Source: Rheinheimera lutimaris
GTDB lineage: Bacteria; Pseudomonadota; Gammaproteobacteria; Enterobacterales; Alteromonadaceae
Assembly: GCF_013283795.1 (NCBI RefSeq)
Contig: NZ_JABSOD010000002.1
Span: forward strand, 248,001-312,000
Direction: 5' to 3'
Length of the DNA stretch: 64,000 bases
The position numbers and the translations under genes are program-made. This document shows positions 17,939-32,086 of this stretch, piece by piece (position 1 is the stretch's first letter; the number at the start of each line of letters is the position of its first letter). Under the pieces are notes generated by a model. The model saw only the letters and a list, made by a program, of their open reading frames with translations. It did not search any database and was not told where the DNA came from.

Positions 17939-19093
17939 TTACTCGCTGAAATACCAGTAGCCCTGGTTTATCAAGCTGGTTAGCAGCATCAGGCGCTCTG
18001 CTGAGTGAGTAAAGTGCAGGTTTTGCTCCGGTGCAAGTGCTGTGAAATCACACACTAACTGCGCCGTCGTCAACTCATTGGCCGGTAAGGTGATCTGGTC
18101 GCCATTGATAAACAGCAAAATATCGCTGTCAGGCGTTTGCTGATAGTAGCAACAACGTAAACCGCCACAGCGGCTTAATACCGAACCCTCGTCCAGATAT
18201 TCAGCAATTTCCTCATTGCTGTAGTGCGGGTCGGGCTCGTTGATATCCAGCTCATGTTTGGCGCGGGTAATTAAACTGCCAAACCAGTGTGGCAACATGG
18301 TTTTGTCATTAACCAATTGCTGTAACAGCTGTTGCACCTGGTTAAGATCAGTATCACTGATAGCGCCAACTGACTTTGCTGCGCTGCGGCCATTGTCGCT
18401 GAAGCGTTTGCCGGTTACATCATGGTCAATTAAGTGATCCGCCAGCCCGGTGAGTAAGTCTTTTTGTGCCGGCGCCCGAAAACCAACCGAATAATTCAGG
18501 CTGTTCTCTATACTGATACCGTCGTGCGGGCACCCTGGCGGGATATACAAAATATCACCGGGCTCCGTTATAACATCTATGCACGCCGTAAAGGGGCTTA
18601 CCTGTAACAATCGCGGGTGAGGGCACATTTGCTGCAAGTTGCTGTCCGGCATACCAACACGCCAATGGCGCTTGCCTTCGCCCTGGATAATAAATACGTC
18701 ATATTGATCCAGATGTGGGCCGACACCGCCGCCAGGCGTTGAAAAACTGACCATTAAGTCATCTATACGCCAGTTCGGAATAAAGCGAAACGGATCCAGC
18801 AGTTTCGCTGCATCAGGGTGCCAGTGATCGACAGCTTGCACCAACAGGGTCCAGTCTGTTTCGCCAAAGACGCTGAAGTCCTCAAAGGGGCCGGTTTGCA
18901 TATCCCACTGTTTATTTACGCAACTGACGATACGTGACTCAATTTCCTCTTCCAGTGCCAGCCCTGCCAATTCGTCAGCTGTCAACGGATCAGTAAATTG
19001 TTTAAAACCACCTTTGAGCAACAGTGGCTTTTTTTGCCAGTAGTCATTGAGAAACTCAGTCAGGCTGAGCGAGCCTAAATTCAGTTGATACAT
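17939..19093 (-). CDS. roxA: Ribosomal protein L16 arginine hydroxylase (JmjC/cupin oxygenase)
   Basis: Fe(II)/2-oxoglutarate oxygenase of the YcfD/RoxA type, which hydroxylates an arginine of ribosomal protein L16. The 384-residue protein has the expected length. It shows the iron triad His127-x-Asp129 (GPHLDQYDVF) and His190 (PPGCPHDGIS), preceded by RIDDLMVSFSTPGGGVGPH. A C-terminal winged-helix region follows. It lies downstream of purB on the minus strand, separated by a terminator hairpin, so it may have its own promoter. The family also includes human MINA53/NO66-type enzymes; the bacterial L16 role is well established for E. coli YcfD. Confidence 0.92.
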   Translation of the reverse strand: MYQLNLGSLSLTEFLNDYWQKKPLLLKGGFKQFTDPLTADELAGLALEEEIESRIVSCVNKQWDMQTGPFEDFSVFGETDWTLLVQAVDHWHPDAAKLLDPFRFIPNWRIDDLMVSFSTPGGGVGPHLDQYDVFIIQGEGKRHWRVGMPDSNLQQMCPHPRLLQVSPFTACIDVITEPGDILYIPPGCPHDGISIENSLNYSVGFRAPAQKDLLTGLADHLIDHDVTGKRFSDNGRSAAKSVGAISDTDLNQVQQLLQQLVNDKTMLPHWFGSLITRAKHELDINEPDPHYSNEEIAEYLDEGSVLSRCGGLRCCYYQQTPDSDILLFINGDQITLPANELTTAQLVCDFTALAPEQNLHFTHSAERLMLLTSLINQGYWYFSE

Positions 19094-19106
19094 AAGTGTT
19101 TCCTGA

Positions 19107-19133
19107 GAAAAAAGGCGCTGAATTCAGCGCCTT
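19107..19133 (-). terminator. Terminator after purB
   Basis: Read on the minus strand, the perfect palindromic stem around GGCGCTGAATTCAGCGCC is followed by a run of T. It lies in the 52-base gap between purB and roxA. Confidence 0.85.
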
Positions 19134-19145
19134 AATGTAATGCCG

Positions 19146-21163
<2,018 letters not shown>

Positions 21164-21165
21164 AT

Positions 21166-22290
21166 TTAGTTTAATGCCATATCAATAATGCCGCCGCCAA
21201 AGCAAACGTCGTCCAGATAAAACACGGCCGACTGGCCGGGTGTTACGGCCTTTTGCGCCGTATCAAACAGCACGGTAACAGTGCCATCGGCATTGGGAGT
21301 TAAACTGCAGGGAATATCTGTTTGCCGGTAACGGGTTTTAACGGTGCAGCGTAACGCTTGTTGCGGGCCTTTACGGTCAGTCCAATGCAGTTGATTGGCA
21401 ACTAAACCTTTAGACAATAACCCTGGATGATCATGGCCCTGGGCGACAATTAACTGATTGCTATCAAGATTTTTGCCGATAACATACCAAGGCTCGTCAC
21501 CGCCATCGCGCAGGCCACCGATGCCTAAGCCTTTACGCTGGCCCAGGGTGTGGTACATCAGGCCTTCATGCCGGCCGATAATATCACCGTCTGCCGAGAC
21601 AATATCACCCGGTTGTGCCGGTAAATACTGTTGCAGAAAGTCTTTAAATTTGCGCTCGCCGATAAAGCAGATGCCGGTACTGTCTTTTTTATCGTGGGTA
21701 ATTAAGCCTTGTTGTTCTGCGATTGCACGCACTGCCGGCTTTTCCAGCTCACCAACAGGGAACAGTGTCTGTGCTACATGCTCTTCACCTATGGTATAGA
21801 GAAAGTAGCTTTGGTCTTTGTTGGTATCCAACCCGCGTAATAATTGCCAATGGCCGTTTTGTTGACGCCGGCGTACATAATGGCCGGTAGCAATATAATC
21901 AGCGCCCAGCGCTTCGGCTGCAAATTCCAAAAAGGCTTTAAATTTAATTTCTTTGTTGCACATAATGTCGGGGTTGGGCGTGCGGCCTGCTTTATATTCA
22001 GCCAGAAAGTATTCAAATACGTTGTCCCAGTATTCGGCAGCAAAGTTTACTTTGTGCAACACAATACCCAGTTTGTCGCAAACCGCCTGCGCATCGCGCA
22101 TGTCTTCAGCTGCCGCGCAGTATTCGTCGTTGTCGTCTTCTTCCCAGTTTTTCATAAACAGGCCTTCAACCTGATAGCCTTGCTGCAGCAGCAGATAGGC
22201 TGAGACGGAAGAATCTACGCCGCCGGACATACCGACGATGACTTTTTTACTGTTGTTGGCTGAGCTGTCAGCTGAGCGGGTATCTGGCAT
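21166..22290 (-). CDS. mnmA: tRNA-specific 2-thiouridylase
   Basis: Introduces sulfur at U34 of Glu, Gln and Lys tRNAs. The 374-residue protein has the ATP PP-loop SGGVDSS (22-28) and the catalytic cysteine pair Cys111 ([10 protein letters not shown]) and Cys208 ([12 protein letters not shown]). A C-terminal beta-barrel region contains KTRYRQ and ends CFGGGIID. The first 15 residues form a short extension ahead of [10 protein letters not shown], so a slightly later start is conceivable. It sits in the conserved mnmA-hflD-purB order. Confidence 0.96.
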   Translation of the reverse strand: MPDTRSADSSANNSKKVIVGMSGGVDSSVSAYLLLQQGYQVEGLFMKNWEEDDNDEYCAAAEDMRDAQAVCDKLGIVLHKVNFAAEYWDNVFEYFLAEYKAGRTPNPDIMCNKEIKFKAFLEFAAEALGADYIATGHYVRRRQQNGHWQLLRGLDTNKDQSYFLYTIGEEHVAQTLFPVGELEKPAVRAIAEQQGLITHDKKDSTGICFIGERKFKDFLQQYLPAQPGDIVSADGDIIGRHEGLMYHTLGQRKGLGIGGLRDGGDEPWYVIGKNLDSNQLIVAQGHDHPGLLSKGLVANQLHWTDRKGPQQALRCTVKTRYRQTDIPCSLTPNADGTVTVLFDTAQKAVTPGQSAVFYLDDVCFGGGIIDMALN

Positions 22291-22358
22291 AGCACTGCAC
22301 TTTTAAAGGCTTAAAAAACAAGGCGCGGATTATACATTAAATTTATCGGCTGCGCATG

Positions 22359-22814
22359 CTATCGCGTTGGTTGAATAAGCGACAGCGGCAAGCGAACACC
22401 GTCGTTGTATAGCGTGATCGCATCACTGACCAGGCGGCTGCGCAGCGGTAAGCCGGCATTTGCCAGTTCAGTGGCTCCGTACCAATGCAGCGCCAGAATA
22501 TCGCTATCTTGCGGTTGATATTGCACCGGCAGTGTTGCCGGCTCAAACACCACATTCAGCCGCACATAGCGATGGCCGTTAGCGGCGGTTAACTGCGAAA
22601 TACCCAGCCAGGCTGAAGGTTCAAGCGTCAGGCCGGTTTCTTCAAACAGTTCGCGTTTTGCTGCACTGAGCAAGTCCTCATCTTGTTCAACATGGCCGGC
22701 GGGCTGATTAAGTACCCGCTTGCCGGTGAGTTTGTCAATTTCTTCTACCAGCAAAAACTTATGCTCAAAACACACTATGGCGGCAACGGTAAGGTGTAGC
22801 TTTTCTCTGCTCAT
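22359..22814 (-). CDS. nudJ: Nudix phosphatase NudJ
   Basis: A 151-residue Nudix hydrolase. In E. coli NudJ acts on nucleoside di/triphosphates and HMP-PP. The Nudix box is complete: GHVEQDEDLLSAAKRELFEETGL (about residues 40-62), fitting GX5EX7REUXEEXGU. It follows rluE by 16 bases and precedes mnmA with about 70 bases between, the same order as in E. coli, which supports NudJ over other Nudix members. Confidence 0.93.
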   Translation of the reverse strand: MSREKLHLTVAAIVCFEHKFLLVEEIDKLTGKRVLNQPAGHVEQDEDLLSAAKRELFEETGLTLEPSAWLGISQLTAANGHRYVRLNVVFEPATLPVQYQPQDSDILALHWYGATELANAGLPLRSRLVSDAITLYNDGVRLPLSLIQPTR

Positions 22815-22830
22815 GGAGTCAGTATTATCC

Positions 22831-23478
22831 TTATTTCAGCGTTAACACTTTATATTGGCCGGGCGCTAAATCTGTAACAGTCCAATCACCTATCCGGGCG
22901 CGGATTAAGCGCAAAGTAGGAAAGCCGACCGCGGCGGTCATGCGTCTTACCTGACGGTTACGGCCTTCAGTGATAGTCAGACTTATCCAACAGGTAGGTA
23001 TATTAGCGCGATGGCGTACCGGCGGCTGGCGTGGCCAAACCGCAGGTTCAGCCAAACGCTGTGCCACCGCCGGCAAGGTTAAGCCATCATTTAATTGTAC
23101 CCCTGCCGTTAATTGTGCCAGCGCTGCGTCGGTTATTTCACCTTCAAGCTGTGCCCAATAGGTTTTGGCCATTTTGTGTTTAGGATCGCTGATGCGGTGC
23201 TGTGTTTGGCCGCAGTTAGTTAACAACAACAAGCCTTCGCTATCGCGGTCGAGCCGGCCGGCGGCGTACACGTCGGGAATAGTAATAAAATCAGCCAGGG
23301 TAGTGCGCGGTGGCGTACTGTTGTCGGTAAACTGGCACAATACGTCAAAGGGTTTGTTAAACAGCACTATTACCGGATGCGCGACTTTGGTCGCATTGCG
23401 TTTTTTCGTATATGGATTATTTTGTAAATTCTGTCTGCTGCGCACAGGTTTCTCTGTCTTTTTATGGCTGAAATTCAT
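22831..23478 (-). CDS. rluE: 23S rRNA pseudouridine(2457) synthase RluE
   Basis: RsuA-family pseudouridine synthase. The 215-residue protein shows the catalytic aspartate in AAGRLDRDSEGLLLLT and the late motifs LTITEGRNRQVRRM and TLRLIRARIG. An extra basic N-terminal stretch of about 33 residues (rich in Lys/Arg/Asn) precedes HPVIVLFNKPFDVLCQF; such basic tails are common in this family. It heads the minus-strand block and is divergent from icd, as in E. coli. Confidence 0.93.
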   Translation of the reverse strand: MNFSHKKTEKPVRSRQNLQNNPYTKKRNATKVAHPVIVLFNKPFDVLCQFTDNSTPPRTTLADFITIPDVYAAGRLDRDSEGLLLLTNCGQTQHRISDPKHKMAKTYWAQLEGEITDAALAQLTAGVQLNDGLTLPAVAQRLAEPAVWPRQPPVRHRANIPTCWISLTITEGRNRQVRRMTAAVGFPTLRLIRARIGDWTVTDLAPGQYKVLTLK

Positions 23479-23636
23479 AGCATCCTGTGGCTTTACAGTT
23501 GCTGTCAGTATTGCTTAACAAAGCGTGTTGTCCGGCCATTGCAGCTACTGTATCCGGCCGGGTTGCTCTGCCGGCTGCCTATTTTATTGAATGTCATGCT
23601 GCTATACTACCGCCGCTTTGCAACAAATGCGTTTAA

Positions 23637-25943
<2,307 letters not shown>

Positions 25944-25968
25944 ATTAAACCGGTGTTAAGCAAAAAGT

Positions 25969-25997
25969 AAAAGCAGGCATTACGCCTGCTTTTTTGT
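25969..25997 (+). terminator. Terminator after icd
   Basis: AAGCAGGC / GCCTGCTT with a five-base loop is followed by TTTTT, about 28 bases after the icd stop. Confidence 0.9.
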
Positions 25998-26043
25998 GCC
26001 GTCAATTAGCTTAGCACTATGCGAATATCTGTTGTGCGAATAA

Positions 26044-26262
26044 TTACTCTATCAGGTCGTCGGGCACTTTAATATTCACGGCGTGTAAACCTTTAGGGCC
26101 CTCAGACAAGTCGAATTCGACATCTTGTCCGGCCTTTAGCGTGCGGTAGCCGTCCATGCTAATGGTTGAATAATGAGCAAAGATATCTTCATCACGGCCA
26201 TCTTCACGAATAAATCCAAATCCTTTGGCATTATTGAACCATTTTACTTTACCGGTAGCCAT
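26044..26262 (-). CDS. cspD: Cold-shock-domain protein CspD
   Basis: A 72-residue cold-shock domain protein. The RNA-binding motifs KGFGFI and DIFAHYSTI are present. A C-terminal acidic end (KVPDDLIE) and its position divergent from clpS identify CspD, which in E. coli inhibits replication in stationary phase. I chose ATG at 26262 because GAAGGAAG precedes it on the minus strand and the family begins MATGKVKWFNNAKGF. The open frame extends 33 codons further upstream without homology. Confidence 0.93.
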   Translation of the reverse strand: MATGKVKWFNNAKGFGFIREDGRDEDIFAHYSTISMDGYRTLKAGQDVEFDLSEGPKGLHAVNIKVPDDLIE

Positions 26263-26452
26263 ACAACTTACTTCCTTCTCTAAGTTAGCTAAATTCTGTA
26301 TTCTAGTCTCGATGGTGGGATTGTTGTTGATCCCAACAACTAATGTAGATAATTTGAGCATACAGTCAAGTTATTTGCAAAATTAAACTTAAATTTTACC
26401 AATAATTAACCTAAAGCTCCTTTGATGGAATACACAGGCATGGCTATAGTTT

Positions 26453-26773
26453 ATGAGCGGGAATAAAGATGACAACGTACAACATGGTGGTTTAGAGGAA
26501 TTAACACGGCAACGTGTTGCTCCGCCGCCAATGTACAAAGTGGTATTGCATAACGACGATTACACACCGATGGATTTTGTTATCGATGTATTAAGTCGCT
26601 TTTTTAATATGCAGTATGAGCAGGCAACCGAAGTGATGTTAAAAGTACATTATGAGGGGAAAGGAATTTGTGGTGTTTTTACCGCGGAGATCGCGGAGAC
26701 CAAAGTGCAGCAGGTGACGCAATACGCGAAAGAGCATCAACACCCGTTGCTATGTACCATGGAGCGCGCATAA
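26453..26773 (+). CDS. clpS: ATP-dependent Clp protease adaptor ClpS
   Basis: A 106-residue adaptor that delivers N-degron substrates to ClpAP. The core [21 protein letters not shown], the helix containing [19 protein letters not shown] and the C-terminal strand CTMERA are typical. It lies 54 bases before clpA. In this window the two N-terminal amino-acyl transferases (aat, bpt) that create N-degrons lie a few kb away, so the whole route is close together. Confidence 0.97.
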   Translation: MSGNKDDNVQHGGLEELTRQRVAPPPMYKVVLHNDDYTPMDFVIDVLSRFFNMQYEQATEVMLKVHYEGKGICGVFTAEIAETKVQQVTQYAKEHQHPLLCTMERA

Positions 26774-26827
26774 GGTAAGTCTTTGCATGATTCTGGTGTC
26801 GTTACTCAGGTGGATTAGGAGTGGTGT

Positions 26828-29095
26828 ATGTTAAATAAAGATCTTGAGTTAACTCTGAATTTGGCTTTCAGGTTTGCGCGTGAGCGTCGTCATGAATATA
26901 TGACCGTAGAGCATTTATTATTAGCCTTGCTGGACAATCCGGCGGCCGGCGATGCACTGCGCTCTTGCGGTGCCAATATAGAAAAACTGCGGCTGGAACT
27001 GGCCAGTTTTATCGATTCCACCACCCCGGTGTTGCCGGACGGTGAAGTAGAGCGCGATACCCAACCTACACTGGGTTTTCAGCGTGTATTACAACGCGCG
27101 GTGTTTCATGTGCAGTCATCCGGTAAATCTGAGGTAACCGGTGCCAATGTGTTGGTGGCTATTTTCAGCGAGCAGGAATCACAAGCGGTATATTTGCTGA
27201 AGAAAATCGACATTACCCGGCTGGACGTAGTGAATTTTATTTCCCACGGTGTAACCAAAACTGAAAAACTTGAGCAACACGACGAACATGCACAGGAAGA
27301 AGGTACCGAATCGGTTGCTGATGACAGTAAGTATCTGGAAAACTTCACCGCAAACCTGAATGTGCAGGCCAAAAACGGCCACATTGATCCGCTGATTGGC
27401 CGCGAGCATGAAGTTGAGCGTGCTATTCAGGTATTGTGCCGGCGCAAGAAAAATAATCCGCTGTTAGTCGGTGAGGCCGGCGTGGGCAAAACCGCCATTG
27501 CCGAAGGGCTGGCGTATCGTATTGTACACAACGAAGTGCCGGACGTGATTGCCAACGCCACCATATACTCATTGGATATGGGTGCCCTGTTGGCCGGTAC
27601 CAAATACCGCGGCGATTTTGAAAAACGGTTGAAATCCTTACTGAAAGAGCTGGAGCGGGAAAAAGACGCTATTTTGTTTATTGATGAAATTCATACCGTA
27701 ATTGGTGCCGGTGCGGCTTCCGGTGGCGTAATGGATGCCAGCAACCTAATTAAACCGCTGTTGTCCAGTGGCCGTTTGCGCTGCATGGGCTCAACCACGT
27801 ATCAGGAATTTAAAAGTATTTTTGAGAAAGACACCGCGCTGGTGCGTCGTTTTCAAAAAATTGATGTGGCAGAGCCCAGCGTGGAAGACACCACCCGTAT
27901 TCTGTTGGGCTTAAAAGAGCGCTACGAGCAACACCATAACGTGCGCTATACGCAAAAAGCTATTCGGGCGGCTGCGGAGCTGTCTGCTAAGTATATTAAT
28001 GAACGGCATTTACCGGATAAAGCCATAGACGTTATCGACGAAGCCGGCGCCAGCCAGCGTTTGTTGCCGTCGTCCAAACGAAAAAAAGTCATTAATGTGC
28101 CGGAAATTGAGCATGTTATTGCCAAGATGGCGCGTATTCCGGAGAAGTCGGTGTCGGCCTCGGATAAAGATGTGTTGGCTAATTTGGACCGCAACTTAAA
28201 ACTGGTGGTGTTTGGTCAGAACGAACCGATTGAAGTGTTAACCTCGGCCATTCGTTTATCACGTTCTGGTTTGGGCAACGAAGAAAAGCCAATAGGTAAC
28301 TTCCTGTTTGCCGGACCGACAGGGGTAGGTAAAACTGAAGTAACCAAGCAACTGGCAAAAGCCCTGGGCGTTGAGTTACTGCGTTTTGATATGTCGGAGT
28401 ATATGGAGCGCCATGCTATCAGCCGGTTAATTGGTGCACCGCCGGGTTATGTTGGCTTTGAGCAGGGCGGCTTGCTGACTGATGCGGTATCCAAGCATCC
28501 GTACTCAGTGGTGTTACTGGATGAAATCGAGAAAGCACACAGCGATATTTATAATATTTTGCTGCAGGTGATGGACCACGGTACCTTAACCGATAACAAC
28601 GGCCGCAAAATTGATTTTCGCAATGTAGTGCTGGTAATGACAACCAATGCCGGGGTGCAGGAAACCATCCGTAAGTCGATAGGCTTTAAACAGCAGGATC
28701 ACAGCCATGATGCGTTGTCGGAAATAAACCGTACTTTTAGTCCGGAGTTCAGAAACCGGCTGGATGGCATTATCTGGTTTCAACACCTGGCGGCGGACAT
28801 TATTCTGCAGATTGTGGACAAGTTTGTGTGTGACTTGCAGGTCCAGCTGGATAAAAAGCAGGTGTCGATGGAGCTCAGCAGTGCTGCAAGGCAATGGTTA
28901 GCAGATAAAGGTTACGACCATGCTATGGGTGCCAGACCAATGGCAAGGGTGATTCAGGAGCAACTGAAGAAACCGTTGGCAAATGAAATTCTGTTCGGCC
29001 GTCTACTACATGGTGGTGATGTGCGGGTTGAACTGGTCAATGATCAGCTTAGCTTTGAATATCAAACCGCAAAAGAAGCCGCGCTGGCAGATTAA
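26828..29095 (+). CDS. clpA: ATP-dependent Clp protease ATP-binding subunit ClpA
   Basis: Double-AAA+ unfoldase that feeds ClpP. The 755-residue product has an N-domain (about 1-150, starting [24 protein letters not shown]). AAA module 1 carries Walker [10 protein letters not shown] and Walker [13 protein letters not shown] module 2 carries GPTGVGKTE and [13 protein letters not shown]. Unlike ClpB it lacks the long coiled-coil middle domain. It follows clpS and is closed by a hairpin. Regulation probably starts upstream of clpS. Confidence 0.97.
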   Translation: MLNKDLELTLNLAFRFARERRHEYMTVEHLLLALLDNPAAGDALRSCGANIEKLRLELASFIDSTTPVLPDGEVERDTQPTLGFQRVLQRAVFHVQSSGKSEVTGANVLVAIFSEQESQAVYLLKKIDITRLDVVNFISHGVTKTEKLEQHDEHAQEEGTESVADDSKYLENFTANLNVQAKNGHIDPLIGREHEVERAIQVLCRRKKNNPLLVGEAGVGKTAIAEGLAYRIVHNEVPDVIANATIYSLDMGALLAGTKYRGDFEKRLKSLLKELEREKDAILFIDEIHTVIGAGAASGGVMDASNLIKPLLSSGRLRCMGSTTYQEFKSIFEKDTALVRRFQKIDVAEPSVEDTTRILLGLKERYEQHHNVRYTQKAIRAAAELSAKYINERHLPDKAIDVIDEAGASQRLLPSSKRKKVINVPEIEHVIAKMARIPEKSVSASDKDVLANLDRNLKLVVFGQNEPIEVLTSAIRLSRSGLGNEEKPIGNFLFAGPTGVGKTEVTKQLAKALGVELLRFDMSEYMERHAISRLIGAPPGYVGFEQGGLLTDAVSKHPYSVVLLDEIEKAHSDIYNILLQVMDHGTLTDNNGRKIDFRNVVLVMTTNAGVQETIRKSIGFKQQDHSHDALSEINRTFSPEFRNRLDGIIWFQHLAADIILQIVDKFVCDLQVQLDKKQVSMELSSAARQWLADKGYDHAMGARPMARVIQEQLKKPLANEILFGRLLHGGDVRVELVNDQLSFEYQTAKEAALAD

Positions 29096-29125
29096 GCGAA
29101 TGGTAATGGCTTAAGTTAAAACACT

Positions 29126-29148
29126 AAACCCGGCATTTGCCGGGTTTG
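29126..29148. terminator. Hairpin between clpA and infA
   Basis: AAACCCGGCA / TGCCGGGTTT with a two-base loop lies between convergent genes. The T-tract is short on both sides, so it is a moderate terminator at best. Confidence 0.7.
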
Positions 29149-29176
29149 TATTATCAGTAAGGTTATTCGGGCCGGC

Positions 29177-29395
<219 letters not shown>

Positions 29396-29489
29396 TCAGC
29401 GCACTTGCCTCTTAAATTTGGGTGAACCATAAAAAAACTGCGCAGATTGTGCCGAAATCATCAGCATAAGTAAAGCGGCAAGCGCTTTT

Positions 29490-30191
29490 TTAGCCAAATG
29501 AGTGCCATTGTCCCTGAATAAATCGTTGCTGCGGTAAAAAAGCGGCTTTATAAGCCATTTTCCTGCATTCATCAATTTGATAACCCAGATACAACCAATC
29601 TTTTTGCTGCTGCGCTGTGCATTGCAGTAAATATAATATCGCCAGCAAGCCGGGCGAAAAAGCACTGACATCCGGATGAAAAAAAGTATATACCGCCGAA
29701 TAAGCGTCTGCTGTTTCGTCCACTATGCTGACGGCGACTAATTTTTGTTGATAATATTGCTCCAGATAGTGCACTTTTAACCAACTGCAGTTGAGCATGG
29801 CATCGAGCTGTTGCCGTGCCGGCGGAAACATACTGCTGTCGGCATGTTTATGATTTATGTAGCTGGCAAACAGCGGAAAGTAATCTGTGCTGATATTGTC
29901 ACTCAACTTATACTGCCAGCCGGCGCGGGCGGCGGTTTTCAGTAAGCGACGCTGACTGCGGCTGGCTTTAAAAGCTGCAGGATTAATGCGTACAGAGTGA
30001 CAAGCGCGACAAGCCGGGCAGTGTGGGGTGTACAGTTGCTCACCACTGCGGCGAAAATTAAGTTGCAGTAATTGTTGATATAATTGCGCATCAAGTGGCT
30101 GTTCCGGCAGCAAAAACACCAGTTGTTCCTGCTGTGTTGCCAGATAACTGCACTGCGCCGGTGCCGTCAGGCCAAAGCGTAGTTCATGCAT
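29490..30191 (-). CDS. bpt: Aspartate/glutamate leucyltransferase
   Basis: Attaches leucine from Leu-tRNA to proteins with N-terminal Asp or Glu, marking them for ClpS/ClpAP. The 233-residue product has the ATE-like N-domain with the conserved cysteines of CPACRAC and the C-domain SIVDETADAYSAVYTFFHPD and YLGYQIDECRKMAYKAAF. The start ATG at 30191 overlaps the aat stop by eight bases (ATGCATGA). The frame remains open upstream inside aat but carries no homology. Coupling with aat links the two branches of the bacterial N-degron pathway. Confidence 0.93.
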   Translation of the reverse strand: MHELRFGLTAPAQCSYLATQQEQLVFLLPEQPLDAQLYQQLLQLNFRRSGEQLYTPHCPACRACHSVRINPAAFKASRSQRRLLKTAARAGWQYKLSDNISTDYFPLFASYINHKHADSSMFPPARQQLDAMLNCSWLKVHYLEQYYQQKLVAVSIVDETADAYSAVYTFFHPDVSAFSPGLLAILYLLQCTAQQQKDWLYLGYQIDECRKMAYKAAFLPQQRFIQGQWHSFG

Positions 30192-30906
30192 CACCGCTGT
30201 CCAATAGCAGTGTATTCGCCTGCCAATGTGATGTTGGGGTAAGTTTTGCTGCATAATGTTGCAACAACATAATGTACTCTTCGCGTGGTAATGGTGTAGC
30301 ACCTAACTGCAACAAAAACGGGTTGGGTAACTGGCAGTCAATCCAACCCGGTGCTACCTGTTGCAAATGTTGTTGCAGGGCAACCAATGCCAGTTTGGCG
30401 GTGTCCGGTAACAGATTAAACATTGACTCGCCACAAAACAGGCTGCCCACTAACACACCATATAAACCGCCAACCAGTTTATCCTGTTGCCACACTTCAA
30501 TACTGTGCGCGTAGCCTTGTAAATGCAATTGCAGATAGGCTTGTTGCATTTCAGGCAGGATCCAGGTGCCGGGCTGTTTTGCGCGTGGCGCAGCGCAGTG
30601 TGCCATTACCTGAGCAAACGCTTTATTAACACTGAAATCCAAGCGGTATCGCTTCAGTTGTTTTCTCAAGGTGCGGTTAAGCTTCAGGGTGTCTGGCGCA
30701 AAAATGGCGCGTTGTGACGGGCTCCACCACAGCAGGGGATCGCCCTCGCTAAACCAGGGGAATATTGCTTGTGAATACGCACTGAGCAGGCGGGCCGGGC
30801 TTAAATCGCCCCCCATAGCTAATAAGCCATCAGGATTGCTCAGCGCGCGATGCAGTGGTGGAAAGCTGACATCGTGCGCTGACAACTCAGGCAGGTAAAT
30901 GGCCAT
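30184..30906 (-). CDS. aat: Leucyl/phenylalanyl-tRNA-protein transferase
   Basis: Adds Leu or Phe to proteins with N-terminal Arg or Lys. The 240-residue protein has the family's length and motifs: FPPLHRALSNPDGLLAMGGDLS, PWFSEGDPLLWWSPSQRAIF, HSIEVWQQDKLVGGLYGV and FCGESMF. Its end overlaps the start of bpt, and trxB lies 12 bases upstream. E. coli also has aat next to infA and near trxB, with cydCD in between; here bpt takes part in the cluster instead. Confidence 0.97.
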   Translation of the reverse strand: MAIYLPELSAHDVSFPPLHRALSNPDGLLAMGGDLSPARLLSAYSQAIFPWFSEGDPLLWWSPSQRAIFAPDTLKLNRTLRKQLKRYRLDFSVNKAFAQVMAHCAAPRAKQPGTWILPEMQQAYLQLHLQGYAHSIEVWQQDKLVGGLYGVLVGSLFCGESMFNLLPDTAKLALVALQQHLQQVAPGWIDCQLPNPFLLQLGATPLPREEYIMLLQHYAAKLTPTSHWQANTLLLDSGDA

Positions 30907-30918
30907 GGCCGGCGCTGA

Positions 30919-31875
<957 letters not shown>

Positions 31876-32086
31876 TCATTTCTCCGAAAACAACTTAATT
31901 AACAGCGGTAATGGCGACGATTCTAAAAGAATGCAACCCCAAGCGAAAGTGCTGCCGGACATTTAATCTGTGCTGTGCTGTAAAGCCTTGCTTGCTATGC
32001 TATTGTTTAAATCTGCTGTTGTTAACCGGTTTATAATTCAGGCCACAACCAAACCCGAGGTTGTATTGCACTACTGCAGGAAATGG

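Noticed and set aside
29096-29176. Place of the serine tRNA gene found between clpA and infA in E. coli
   Set aside because: The 81-base gap holds only a hairpin. No cloverleaf or TTCRA arm is visible.
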